Positions 18,812-30,287 of a stretch of 64,000 nt of DNA are shown one piece after another; the first letter of the stretch is position 1; each line of letters begins with the position of its first letter. A model generated the notes under the pieces. It saw only the letters and a list, made by a program, of their open reading frames with translations, ran no database searches and had not been told where the DNA came from. The position numbers and the translations under genes were made by a program. This DNA comes from Pseudarthrobacter sulfonivorans (lineage in GTDB: Bacteria > Actinomycetota > Actinomycetes > Actinomycetales > Micrococcaceae): contig NZ_JANFCZ010000004.1 of assembly GCF_024391045.1 (NCBI RefSeq), positions 62,001 through 126,000 on the forward strand, given 5' to 3'.

Positions 18812-21800
18812 GTGCGCCCAGACTTCCCGGCCGGACCGGCCACGCGTTCCGCCATCTACTGGCTTGGCCTGCTGTCAGCCCTGAAAGCCCTCTCCCTGGT
18901 CCTCATGGGCCAGGCGGTGGCGGCCATGCTGGCGGGGCTGGCTACGGTCAGCGCCTCCTGGCAGGACCAGCTGACGTGGGGCCTGGCCGGCGTTGTCCTG
19001 CGGTCCGTCACCGTATGGGCGCAGGGGATCGCCGCCCGCCGCGCCGCCCTGGGCATCAAGGAAGAGCTAAGGCAGGAACTGCTGGCCCGCGCGCTGCGGA
19101 ACGGCGCCCGGAGTGCCGGCCCGGGCGACGGCGGCCTGGCCGTCCTGGCGACGCGAGGCCTGGACGCGCTGGACAGCTACTACACCCAGTTCCTGCCCGC
19201 GCTGGTGAACTGTGCCACGATCCCGCTGCTCCTCGGTGCGCGCATCCTCTTCGCCGACTGGGTCAGTGCCGTGGTGGTGGTCCTGACGGTTCCCCTGGTC
19301 CCGCTGTTTATGGTGCTGATCGGCAGGTACACGGAGGACCACGTCCGGGAGGCGCAGGAAACCCTCACCCGGCTGTCCGCCCACATGCTGGAGCTGGCCA
19401 AGGGGCTGCCCGTGCTGGTTGGCCTGGGCCGTGCCACCGCCCAGCGCAAGGCCCTGGAGGAAATCTCCGACGAATACCGGACCAAAACCATGGGAACGCT
19501 GCGCACCGCGTTCCTGTCCGCCCTGGCCCTGGAACTCATCGCCACCATTTCCGTGGCCGTGGTGGCCGTCTTCATCGGTGTCCGCCTGGTCCACGGCGAC
19601 ATGGCCCTCGAAGCCGGCCTCCTGGCGCTCATCCTCGCACCGGACTGCTACCTGCCGCTGCGCGAACTGGGCACCGCCCACCACGCCAGCGACGACGGCC
19701 GGGCAGCGCTCGCAGCCACCCGGACAGTTACCGAGGCGCCCGAGCCGCAGCCGCTCCCTGCAGGGCGCACCGCGGCGGCGTCCGCCGGAGTTCCTGCCCG
19801 CGGTATCCGTCCCGCGGACGACGACGGCACGGGGCCTTCCGCCGTCGGCCCCGCCGGGGTGACTGTCACCAATCTCACGGTCACCCACGCGGGCAGGTCG
19901 GCAGCCGCCGTCGGGCCTCTCACCTTCACCGCCCCGCCGGGCCGGATCACGGCCCTTGACGGCCCCAGCGGCGCGGGCAAGAGCACAGTGCTCGGCGTGC
20001 TCGCCGGCATAGTGGGCCACGGCGGCGGAACCGAAGTGTCCGGGCACCTGGCCGGCTTTGACCGGGCCGCAGTCGCCTGGGTTCCGCAGCACCCGGTCAT
20101 GGTGGCGGACTCGGTCCTCGAAGAGGTCACGCTGTACATCAACGGCGGATCCGGGCATGTGGCGGACCACGAGGCGCAGGATGCGGCCCGGGAGTGCCTG
20201 GCCGCGGCTGCCGCCGGGCACCTTGCCGGCCATCATCCCGCCGAGCTGAGCCCGGGGGAGCTGCGGCGTGTGGCCCTGGCCCGCGGCCTGGCCCGGATCC
20301 GGGCCGGTGCCACCATCCTCCTGCTGGACGAACCGACCGCCCACCTGGATGCCGTTTCAGCCGCGCTGGTGCAGGAGTCCGTCCGCGCCCTCCGCGGCCA
20401 GGTCACCGTGATCCTGGTGGCCCACGACCAACAGACCCGCGAACTGGCCGACCACCTGGTGCCCGTCTCGGCCCGCGGCATCACGGCACGGTCCAGGACC
20501 GCTGCCATGCCGCGCGCGGCGGAGGCTGCAGCAGGACTGGACTGTACTGCGAGCCTCGACAGCGCAGCCGGCGGCGGTGCACATCAGCCGGCTACCGTAA
20601 CCCCCGGCCACGGCGTGCCCGTGGCAGAGGATGTCCGCCCGGCTCCCACGGCAAAGCTGCTCAGCGGCCTCCTGGCCCCGGTGGCCGGCCGGTTCACGGG
20701 CGCCGCCGTGGTGGGGACGCTCGCCGCGATCTTCGCCGTGGCCCTGTCCGGGCTGTCCGGCTGGCTCATCATCAGGGCGAGCGAGCAGCCGCCCATCCTC
20801 TACCTGCTGACTGCCATCGTCGGCGTACGGTTCTTCGGGATCGGGCGGGCCGTCCTGCGCTATTGGGAACGGCTCCTGCTGCACGACGCCGTCTTCAGCG
20901 CCCTCACCCGGCTCCGCGGCCGCCTCTGGGAATCGCTGAGCCGCAAGGCCCTGTCACTGCGGCGGCTCCTGCAGGGCGGCAACGTCCTGGCGACGGTGAT
21001 TGACGACGTCGATACCATCCGGGACCTGCTGCCGCGCGTTGTCCTGCCGCCCGTGACTGCCCTTGCGGTGGCCGGCTCGGCACTGCTGGCCACCACCCTG
21101 GTGGCGCCGGCCGCACTGCCTGCGGTGGCCATTGCCGCCGCCGTGAGCCTGATCGTGGCGCCCGCAGCTGCGCTCATGGGCGACAGGCAGTCCGCCACCG
21201 CGGAACAGCGGCTGCGCGCCGGTGTGCTGCGGCGCACCTCCGCTGCCCTGGACGCCCGGGCGGAGCTGCACGCCAACGGCATCGCCGCAACAGTCCTGGA
21301 TGCCCTGCGCTCCGAGGACCGCACGGCAACCCGGGCGTCCCAGCGGTCCGCCTGGGCGGAAGGCCTGGGCCAGGCCCTCACAGTGGCTGCGTGCGGAACG
21401 GCGGCACTCGCGGCGGCCGTGCTCACCGCACCCCAGGTCATTTCCGGCGCCATGGAACCGGCCACGGCCGCGGTGATGGTGCTCCTGCAACTGGCGCTGG
21501 TGGAACCCTATGCAGCCATGACGACGGCGGTCCGCCAGTTCCCCGCCCTGCGTGCGGTCATGCGGCGGGTCGCGGATTCCGGCGTGCTGGAGGCAGACGC
21601 AGCCGGGGAGGACTCCAACGCAGCCGGGCAAACGGAAGGTGACGGGCTGCACCACGTCCCTGCCCGCGACGGGGGCGCCTCGGGAGTGGAACTCTCTAAC
21701 CTTTCGGCAGCGTGGCCAGGCGGCGGCACGGTGTTCTCACGGGTCTCGGCGACAGCCGTGCCCGGGAACTGGCTGGCCGTGACCGGTCCCTCCGGTGCCG

Positions 21801-22387
21801 GCAAATCCACGCTCCTCGCGGTGCTGCTGGGATTCCTCCCGGCCGCAGCAGGCAAGGCAGCGGTGACCGGGACGGCGGCCTGGTGCCCCCAGGAGGCGCA
21901 CCTGTTCGATTCAACGCTCCGCGGCAACCTGCTGCTGGGCCTGCCTGCTCCGGCACCCACCTCCGCAGAACTTCCGTCCGTAGCGCTCCCGTCTGCAGCA
22001 CGGGACACGGAGCTGACGGCAGCGCTGGCCGCCGTCGGCCTTAACAGCCTGGTGTCACGGCTTCCTGACGGACTGGACACCAGGATCGGGCCGGGCGGCT
22101 CATTCCTGAGCGGTGGTGAGCGGCAGCGGCTCGCGGTGGCGCGGACCATCCTGACCGGCGCGGACGTGATCCTGCTGGACGAGCCCACAGCCCACCTGGA
22201 CGCGGCGGCGGGACGGGACATGCTGGCCGACCTCCGCGCCGGGCTCATGGACCGCACGGTGGTCATGGTGACCCACAACCCGGCCGACATCCATCCGGCC
22301 GACACCCTGCTGGACCTCTCCGCGGCCTCACGGACCGGTGGCGCGGGCAGCGTCAGGGTGCCGTCTCCGGCCGGGAGCCTTCGCTAG
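18812..22387 (+). CDS. CydDC fusion: thiol reductant ABC exporter needed for cytochrome bd assembly
   Basis: The 1191-aa protein joins CydD and CydC in one chain. Each half has a six-helix membrane domain and an ATPase. First half: Walker A GPSGAGKST (about residue 387), signature LSPGELRRVALA, Walker B ILLLDEPTAHLD. Second half: membrane domain from about residue 610, Walker A GPSGAGKST (about residue 993), signature LSGGERQRLAVA, Walker B VILLDEPTAHLD. The complex exports cysteine or glutathione-like thiols and haem-related compounds and is required for cytochrome bd maturation. In a mycothiol producer the natural thiol is not known. A low-complexity linker (about residues 560-600) joins the halves. 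The two halves are separate genes in enterobacteria but fused in several Actinobacteria. Confidence 0.92.
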   Translation: MRPDFPAGPATRSAIYWLGLLSALKALSLVLMGQAVAAMLAGLATVSASWQDQLTWGLAGVVLRSVTVWAQGIAARRAALGIKEELRQELLARALRNGARSAGPGDGGLAVLATRGLDALDSYYTQFLPALVNCATIPLLLGARILFADWVSAVVVVLTVPLVPLFMVLIGRYTEDHVREAQETLTRLSAHMLELAKGLPVLVGLGRATAQRKALEEISDEYRTKTMGTLRTAFLSALALELIATISVAVVAVFIGVRLVHGDMALEAGLLALILAPDCYLPLRELGTAHHASDDGRAALAATRTVTEAPEPQPLPAGRTAAASAGVPARGIRPADDDGTGPSAVGPAGVTVTNLTVTHAGRSAAAVGPLTFTAPPGRITALDGPSGAGKSTVLGVLAGIVGHGGGTEVSGHLAGFDRAAVAWVPQHPVMVADSVLEEVTLYINGGSGHVADHEAQDAARECLAAAAAGHLAGHHPAELSPGELRRVALARGLARIRAGATILLLDEPTAHLDAVSAALVQESVRALRGQVTVILVAHDQQTRELADHLVPVSARGITARSRTAAMPRAAEAAAGLDCTASLDSAAGGGAHQPATVTPGHGVPVAEDVRPAPTAKLLSGLLAPVAGRFTGAAVVGTLAAIFAVALSGLSGWLIIRASEQPPILYLLTAIVGVRFFGIGRAVLRYWERLLLHDAVFSALTRLRGRLWESLSRKALSLRRLLQGGNVLATVIDDVDTIRDLLPRVVLPPVTALAVAGSALLATTLVAPAALPAVAIAAAVSLIVAPAAALMGDRQSATAEQRLRAGVLRRTSAALDARAELHANGIAATVLDALRSEDRTATRASQRSAWAEGLGQALTVAACGTAALAAAVLTAPQVISGAMEPATAAVMVLLQLALVEPYAAMTTAVRQFPALRAVMRRVADSGVLEADAAGEDSNAAGQTEGDGLHHVPARDGGASGVELSNLSAAWPGGGTVFSRVSATAVPGNWLAVTGPSGAGKSTLLAVLLGFLPAAAGKAAVTGTAAWCPQEAHLFDSTLRGNLLLGLPAPAPTSAELPSVALPSAARDTELTAALAAVGLNSLVSRLPDGLDTRIGPGGSFLSGGERQRLAVARTILTGADVILLDEPTAHLDAAAGRDMLADLRAGLMDRTVVMVTHNPADIHPADTLLDLSAASRTGGAGSVRVPSPAGSLR

Positions 22388-22394
22388 GCCGATA

Positions 22395-22439
22395 TTTGCC
22401 AGACTGTTATTCGCCAGGCTGTTATTCGCCATAGTGTCA
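22395..22439. repeat. Three tandem 15-bp repeats
   Basis: Three adjacent units TTTGCCAGACTGTTA, TTCGCCAGGCTGTTA and TTCGCCATAGTGTCA fill the gap after the cydDC stop and run into the stop codon of the convergent DinB gene. The third copy is degenerate. This is probably a slipped-strand duplication; no terminator hairpin is evident here. Confidence 0.7.
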
Positions 22440-22955
22440 GCCGTCGACGTCGTGCAAGTGATGCACCACGTCGTGCAGGAAGTACTGGGCCAGGGTCAGG
22501 ACGGTGAACTCGGAGCCGTTGCCGCGCAGGCCCGTCCGGCCCCAGTCCTCCTCGCGGACCCTGGAGAAGGACTCCGCGATCTGCTCGCCCTCGGCTGTCA
22601 GTTCGGTGCTGACCACCGCCGGATCGGCGCTGCCGTAGTCCTTCTCGATGGCTGTGTTGTCCTGGTCCCAGTTCTCGAAGCGCGCGTCCTCGGCTTCCAG
22701 CATCATGTTCAGCCGCTGGTCGAACAGGGTGAAGACGTCGCGGACATGGCAGGCGTACTCCAGCGCCGACCAAGTGCCCTCGTCCGGACGTTCCGCCACC
22801 TCGGGGCGGCGCAGGACGGCCCGCCACCGCGGCAGCATGTTCTCCACACTCCCCGGCACGGTGGCAGGGGTGACGGTGGAAGCGTCGAAGGAGCATTCCG
22901 GGCATGGCCGGGACAGCACCCACGTCCAGTCCTTTTGGTCAGGAGTGATAGGCAT
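22437..22955 (-). CDS. DinB-like metal-binding family protein
   Basis: The 172-aa cytoplasmic protein has the DinB/YfiT four-helix layout. The histidine pattern EYACHVRDVF (about residue 90) and YFLHDVVHHLHDV at the C-terminus would form the usual three-histidine metal site. WSALEYACH is the common helix-2 signature. The family includes mycothiol-dependent and bacillithiol-dependent transferases, so a mycothiol-linked detoxification role is possible but unproven. An N-terminal Cys pair (RPCPEC) is an additional feature. It sits between the cyd operon and parC. Confidence 0.8.
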   Translation of the reverse strand: MPITPDQKDWTWVLSRPCPECSFDASTVTPATVPGSVENMLPRWRAVLRRPEVAERPDEGTWSALEYACHVRDVFTLFDQRLNMMLEAEDARFENWDQDNTAIEKDYGSADPAVVSTELTAEGEQIAESFSRVREEDWGRTGLRGNGSEFTVLTLAQYFLHDVVHHLHDVDG

Positions 22956-22964
22956 GGCAGCAGT

Positions 22965-25475
<2,511 letters not shown>

Positions 25476-25561
25476 ATGACTGGTGGATCCTTCTGGTGGT
25501 GCTCTGGCAGGGCGCAGTTTTCCGGCGCCGTTTTGTTGGCGCAGGGCCTGCGGCGTCCGTT

Positions 25562-25580
25562 TGTGGTTAGGCTAAGCCTA
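25562..25580 (+). promoter_or_regulatory. DtxR/IdeR-box-like sequence at the start of the GNAT fusion gene
   Basis: TGTGGTTAGGCTAAGCCTA matches 14 of 19 positions of the iron-box consensus TTAGGTTAGGCTAACCTAA and ends on the A of the ATG. The position next to the start codon, and the absence of a Shine-Dalgarno, leave open whether it is an operator, promoter DNA of a leaderless gene, or chance. Confidence 0.3.
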
Positions 25581-28264
25581 TGGTGGATCAGCCCGGGGAC
25601 GGCGAATATCCGGAACATTGGGAAGCCGATGTCGTGCTCAGGGACGGCGGCACCGCGCACCTGAGGCCAATTCATCCCAGCGACGCGGACGCTGTCCAGG
25701 CCTTCCATGCCGGACAGTCACAGAACTCAATCTACATGCGCTTCTTCACCTTCAAGGCCCGGCTGTCCACCAAAGAGGTCAAACGCTTCACGGAAGTGGA
25801 CTACAAGGACCGGGTGGCGCTGGTCATCACCTTTGGCGGCGAAATCCTGGGAATCGGCCGCTACGACAGGCTCGATGATCCGACGGAAGCCGAGGTCGCC
25901 TTCAACATCGCGGACGTCCACCAGGGCAGGGGAATCGGTTCCATCCTCCTGGAACACCTCGCCGCAGCCGCCCACGAAAACGGCATCCGCCGGTTCACCG
26001 CCGAGGTGCTGCCGGAAAACCGCAAAATGCTGATGGTCTTCGCCGACGCCGGCTATGACGTCAAACGCCATTTCGACGACGGCGTGGTCAGCCTGGAGTT
26101 CAACATCGGTCCCACGGAAAGATCGCGGGCCGTGATGGAGTCACGCGAGCACCGCGCCGAGGCGAAGAGCGTGCGGGACCTGCTGACGCCGTCGTCCATC
26201 GCGGTCATCGGCGCCAGCCGCAAGTGGGGGACCGTAGGCCACCAACTGCTCGAACACATCATCGAAGGCGGTTTCCCGGGGCCGGTGTATGCCATCAACC
26301 CCGAGGCGCTGGAGCTCGCCGGGATGATGTCGTACGGCAAGCTTTCCGAGGTCCCGGACCCGGTACAGCTCGCGGTCATCGCTGTGCCGTATACGGAAGT
26401 GCCGGGTGTGGTGGATGACTGCGCCGCGGCCGGAGTCAAAGGGCTGGTCATTGCGTCCGCCGGCTTCGCGGACGACGGCGAACGCGGCCTGCAGCGTCAG
26501 CGCGACCTGGTGCGGAAGGCACGTGCCAACGGCATGCGTGTCATCGGACCGTCGTCACTGGGGATCGTGAACACACACCCCGACGTTCTGCTCAATGCGT
26601 CCATGGCACCTGCGATGCCGCTCCGTGGCGGCCTGGGACTGTTCAGCCAGTCGGCAGCCATCGGCGTGGCCCTCTACGCGGCGTCCAGCCGCCGCCGGCT
26701 GGGACTGTCCACGTTCCTCTCGGCGGGCAACAGGGCGGACGTCTCCGGCAACGACATCATGCAGTTCTGGGAGGACGACGCCGGCACCACCGCCGTGGGC
26801 CTCTACCTCGAGTCCATCGGCAACCCGCGCAAATTCTCCCGGATCGCACGGCGGCTGGCCCGCAGCAAGCCGGTGGTCGTGGCCAAGTCCGAGACCATGG
26901 GCCTGCGGCTCCCGCCCGGCCATGCCGTCCGCACCACCCAGGCGCCGGCCGGGGCCCTGGATGCCATGATGCGGCAAGCCGGCGTCATCCGGGTGGAAAC
27001 CGTCGAGCAACTCATGGATGTTTCCCAGATTGTTGCCGGGCAGCCGCTGCCCGCAGGCCCGGGCGTGGCCATCTTCAGCAACTCCATGGCACTGGGCAAA
27101 GTGGTGGCCGACAGCTCCGAAGCCCACGGGCTGGCCGTGCACGGGATCGTCACCGACGTGGATCTCGACGCCGGGATGTCTGTTGCGCTGCCGGCCCTCC
27201 GCCGCAAGCTCCGGGAGACGCTCGCCTCTGACGCCGTCCACGCTGTGGTGGCTGCGCTGCTGCCGGCCCGCGGCCTCACGGTGGACAGCATCGCCGAGGT
27301 GCTGGCCGAGTGCTCAGCGGAAGCCGGCAAACCGGCAGTGGCGGCCTTTACGGGAATCCTTGATGCCTCCGTCTACGTGGAGGGTATGGTAGGCTCCGGG
27401 GCGCTGACCGTACCGTGCTTCTCCAACCCCGGCGCGGCTGTGGCGGCGCTCGCCGCCGTCGTGCGCTATTCCGAATGGCTTGCCCGGGATCCGGGCCTGG
27501 TGGTGGAGCCCGCTGGCTGCGATCCGGAAAGCGCGGGCTTCTTCCTGGAGGAACAGCTCCGTGATGTCCAGGGAGCCGAGCTGAAGGCCTTGGACGCCGC
27601 GTCCACGGCGTCACTGCTGGCGCACTACGGCATTCAGGTTTTGCCGTCCGCCGGGTTCGAGTCCGAGGCTGAGGCGGTTGAGGCAGCAGACCGGCTCGGG
27701 TGGCCGGTGGCCCTGAAAACCACGGATCCGGCCCTCCGGCATCGACTGGACCTGGGTGGGGTGCGGCTGGACATTGAGGACGCAGACTCCCTGCGCCGGA
27801 CCATCGTGCAAATGCGGCGGTCGCTGGCGCCCTATGGTTCATCCTCTCTGGAGGTGCAGTCAATGGCGCCCGTAGGGCAGGCCTGCACCTTCCGGGCCAT
27901 CGAGGATCCGCTCCTGGGGCCGGTAATCTCCTTCGGCCTGGCCGGGGACGCCGTCAACCTGCTGGACGATTGGGCCCACCGGGTCCCGCCGCTCTCAGTT
28001 ACTGATGTCAAGGATTTCATCCGTGCGCCGCGGGCCACCCGCAAGCTGTCGGGCTACCAGGGCCTGCCCGCCGTCGACCTGGCCGCCCTCGAGGACCTGG
28101 CCCGCAGGCTGGCCTGGATGAAGGACAACCATCCCGAAATCGCGCTTGTCGAGTTCAACCCTGTCCTATGTGGCACCCAGGGCCTGTCCATCCTGGCTGC
28201 GGAGATCCGGATCGGCAACGCCGCCAGGCGTACGGACAGCGCCCGCCGTGCCATGCTGGGCTGA
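25580..28264 (+). CDS. GNAT acetyltransferase fused to an acyl-CoA synthetase (NDP-forming)-like region
   Basis: The 894-aa protein has an N-terminal GNAT domain (residues 1-165; acetyl-CoA motif VHQGRGIGSILLEHLAAAAHE). A CoA-binding Rossmann domain follows (SIAVIGASRKWGTVGHQLLEH, about residue 192), then a succinyl-CoA-ligase-like domain and a C-terminal ATP-grasp domain (GWPVALKTTDPALRHR, about residue 710). This is the Pat-type protein acetyltransferase layout with the GNAT first, known to control acetyl-CoA synthetase by lysine acetylation. The segment that normally holds the phospho-accepting SHTG histidine reads VRTTQAPAGALDAMM, suggesting the synthetase part is regulatory rather than catalytic. 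There is no clear ribosome-binding site upstream of the ATG. It starts a plus-strand run with DUF5998 and a phosphodiesterase. Confidence 0.88.
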   Translation: MVDQPGDGEYPEHWEADVVLRDGGTAHLRPIHPSDADAVQAFHAGQSQNSIYMRFFTFKARLSTKEVKRFTEVDYKDRVALVITFGGEILGIGRYDRLDDPTEAEVAFNIADVHQGRGIGSILLEHLAAAAHENGIRRFTAEVLPENRKMLMVFADAGYDVKRHFDDGVVSLEFNIGPTERSRAVMESREHRAEAKSVRDLLTPSSIAVIGASRKWGTVGHQLLEHIIEGGFPGPVYAINPEALELAGMMSYGKLSEVPDPVQLAVIAVPYTEVPGVVDDCAAAGVKGLVIASAGFADDGERGLQRQRDLVRKARANGMRVIGPSSLGIVNTHPDVLLNASMAPAMPLRGGLGLFSQSAAIGVALYAASSRRRLGLSTFLSAGNRADVSGNDIMQFWEDDAGTTAVGLYLESIGNPRKFSRIARRLARSKPVVVAKSETMGLRLPPGHAVRTTQAPAGALDAMMRQAGVIRVETVEQLMDVSQIVAGQPLPAGPGVAIFSNSMALGKVVADSSEAHGLAVHGIVTDVDLDAGMSVALPALRRKLRETLASDAVHAVVAALLPARGLTVDSIAEVLAECSAEAGKPAVAAFTGILDASVYVEGMVGSGALTVPCFSNPGAAVAALAAVVRYSEWLARDPGLVVEPAGCDPESAGFFLEEQLRDVQGAELKALDAASTASLLAHYGIQVLPSAGFESEAEAVEAADRLGWPVALKTTDPALRHRLDLGGVRLDIEDADSLRRTIVQMRRSLAPYGSSSLEVQSMAPVGQACTFRAIEDPLLGPVISFGLAGDAVNLLDDWAHRVPPLSVTDVKDFIRAPRATRKLSGYQGLPAVDLAALEDLARRLAWMKDNHPEIALVEFNPVLCGTQGLSILAAEIRIGNAARRTDSARRAMLG

Positions 28265-28306
28265 GCGCAGTTAGCATGTCCCCGGCCGATCTGTGAAAAT
28301 GAGGGC

Positions 28307-29050
28307 ATGAGCTCACAGCCTTCCCAGTCGACGCCATCCATGCCCGGCAATGACAACCAGGCACCCCGACCCCACAGCTCACAGAGCCACACGCCGCAGG
28401 CACTAAGCCTGGACGACGCCCTCCAGAAGGCCGGCTTCTACCCGCCGCTGGTGGCTGACGTCGTGGACGACGCCTTGGACGGCCGCGAATGCGTGGCCCA
28501 CCTGGTGCACCTGGAAACCCACTTTGACCGGGCTGAGGTCCGCCGCCACATCACGGTGCTGGTCCTGACCTCCGACATGCTGGTGATCACCCACGTGGAT
28601 GACCAGCAGCTCGATGAGGCCGGCGAACAAATCGTCGCCCAGATCTCCACCGAGTCCGTGCCGGTGGCGCAGATCCGTTCGGTGGTCCTGAGCTACATGT
28701 ATTCCCAGCCACAAAACTACAAGCCCTCCGATCCGGTCAAGGAAGTCACCCTTGCCATCGCCTGGTCCGGCGGCCAGCGCCTGGACATGGGACCGGCCAG
28801 CTGCGGTGACCCGCAGTGCGAGGCTGACCACGGCTACAGCGGCACCATCGCCCAGGAAGACATCGTCCTGCGCATCAGCGCCGAAGCAGACGGCCCCCAG
28901 GCAGTCCAGGATGCCAAACTCTTTGCCCGCGCCCTCCGGGCCGTGAACACCGGTTCCACAGCCCCGCTGCTCCACACCGGCCAGGCCATCCAGCCCCGGC
29001 CCCGGACCGGCGTGTTCGGCAACAGGCTCAGCCGCGGGCACCAGCGCTGA
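28307..29050 (+). CDS. DUF5998 family protein
   Basis: The 247-aa protein has a disordered, Ser/Pro/Gln-rich first 30 residues. The conserved core follows (LSLDDALQKAGFYPPLVADVV, then CVAHLVHLETHFDRAEVRRH and LVLTSDMLVITHVDDQQ), with a cysteine pair around SCGDPQCEADHGY near residue 166-172. The family is actinobacterial and uncharacterised. It is placed between the GNAT fusion (42-nt gap) and a phosphodiesterase that starts 1 nt after its stop, so the last two are almost certainly co-translated and may act together. Confidence 0.85.
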   Translation: MSSQPSQSTPSMPGNDNQAPRPHSSQSHTPQALSLDDALQKAGFYPPLVADVVDDALDGRECVAHLVHLETHFDRAEVRRHITVLVLTSDMLVITHVDDQQLDEAGEQIVAQISTESVPVAQIRSVVLSYMYSQPQNYKPSDPVKEVTLAIAWSGGQRLDMGPASCGDPQCEADHGYSGTIAQEDIVLRISAEADGPQAVQDAKLFARALRAVNTGSTAPLLHTGQAIQPRPRTGVFGNRLSRGHQR

Positions 29051-29051
29051 G

Positions 29052-30284
29052 ATGCCGGAGCAAGCAAAAACAACAACCTCTGGAGCTCTGTCCGAAGGGA
29101 CCACCCGGCCACTGAACATGCCGCCGGCCCCCGCCTTTGGCAGGCGGTCCGTTGCCGAGGTCCTCACCAGCGCCGCGGCAAGCCTCGGCGTGGAGGGGTT
29201 CACCAATACCCTGGGGCTGCCGCCCGCGCAGCGTGTCTGTGTGGTCCTGGCGGACGGGCTGGGCCGGAACCTGCTGAAGCAAAAGTCCGCCCACACCCCC
29301 TTCCTGCGCTCCGTTATGCAGGCCGGGCAGGGAGAAGTTCCGGTGTCGCTAGACTCCACCTTCCCCTCAACCACGGCAGCAGCCCTGGCCAGTTTTGGCA
29401 CCGGACTCCCGCCCGGCCGGCACGGCATGGTGGGATATGACGTCCTGGACCCCGTGCAGGACAAAGTGGTCAACATGCTGGGGAACTGGGACGCCAACGT
29501 CGACCCGCTCGCCTGGCAGCCACACCCCACTGTGTTCGAGCGCGCCGCCGCTTCAGTCACCGTCACCACCGTCAGCCTGCCGCAGTTCGGCAATTCACCG
29601 ATGACCCAGGCAGCATTGCGCGGCGGCAATTTCGTCTCCGCCGTCACGGCCCACGCCCGCACGGCCGCCGCCGCCGAAGCGATGGCAGTGGCCGGACCTT
29701 CGCTGATGTACTTCTACGTCAACGAACTGGACAAGGCAGGCCACCGCTACGGCTGCCAGTCCGAACAGTGGGAACACCAGCTCGAAGAGCTGGACGCAAC
29801 CGTCAAACGGCTCAATTCCGTCCTGCCGGCCGGGACCACCGTCCTGCTCACCGCGGACCACGGCATGTTGGACGTGCCGGAACAGCAGCGGATCGACTAC
29901 GCGGCGGACCTGTCGCTGATTGAGGGGGTTCGGCATACAGCCGGAGAACCGCGGATGGTGCACCTCTACCTTGACGACCCGGCCGAGGCCAGCGCCCGCG
30001 AGCGGCTGCTCGCCGCCTGGCGGTCCCGCTTTGGCGACAGGATCTGGGCATTTGGCCGGGAAGACGCCGTCGCAGCCGGTCTGTTCGGGCCCGTGAGTCC
30101 TGCCGTCGCGCCCCGGATGGGGGACGTGATGATTGCCGCGCGGGATGCTTTGGCCCTCTATGACACCCGCCGGGTGCGGCCTGCGGCCATGGAAGTGGTG
30201 GGCCAGCACGGGTCACTCACCAAAGCCGAACGTGAAGTTCCGCTCCTGTGCTTTGCGGCCGAAGGAAAACCCCGCCGCCGCTGA
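29052..30284 (+). CDS. Alkaline-phosphatase-superfamily nucleotide pyrophosphatase/phosphodiesterase
   Basis: The 410-aa protein is a soluble type I phosphodiesterase/nucleotide pyrophosphatase-like enzyme. The nucleophile Thr lies in DSTFPSTTAAALASFGTG. Metal ligands are visible as LADGLG (Asp), NELDKAGHRYG (Asp, His), LTADHGMLDV (Asp, His) and VGQHGSLTKAER (His). No signal peptide is present, so it is probably cytoplasmic; the substrate is unknown. It is translationally coupled to DUF5998. It converges on sepH with only 3 nt between the two stop codons, leaving no space for a separate terminator. Confidence 0.87.
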   Translation: MPEQAKTTTSGALSEGTTRPLNMPPAPAFGRRSVAEVLTSAAASLGVEGFTNTLGLPPAQRVCVVLADGLGRNLLKQKSAHTPFLRSVMQAGQGEVPVSLDSTFPSTTAAALASFGTGLPPGRHGMVGYDVLDPVQDKVVNMLGNWDANVDPLAWQPHPTVFERAAASVTVTTVSLPQFGNSPMTQAALRGGNFVSAVTAHARTAAAAEAMAVAGPSLMYFYVNELDKAGHRYGCQSEQWEHQLEELDATVKRLNSVLPAGTTVLLTADHGMLDVPEQQRIDYAADLSLIEGVRHTAGEPRMVHLYLDDPAEASARERLLAAWRSRFGDRIWAFGREDAVAAGLFGPVSPAVAPRMGDVMIAARDALALYDTRRVRPAAMEVVGQHGSLTKAEREVPLLCFAAEGKPRRR

Positions 30285-30287
30285 GGC

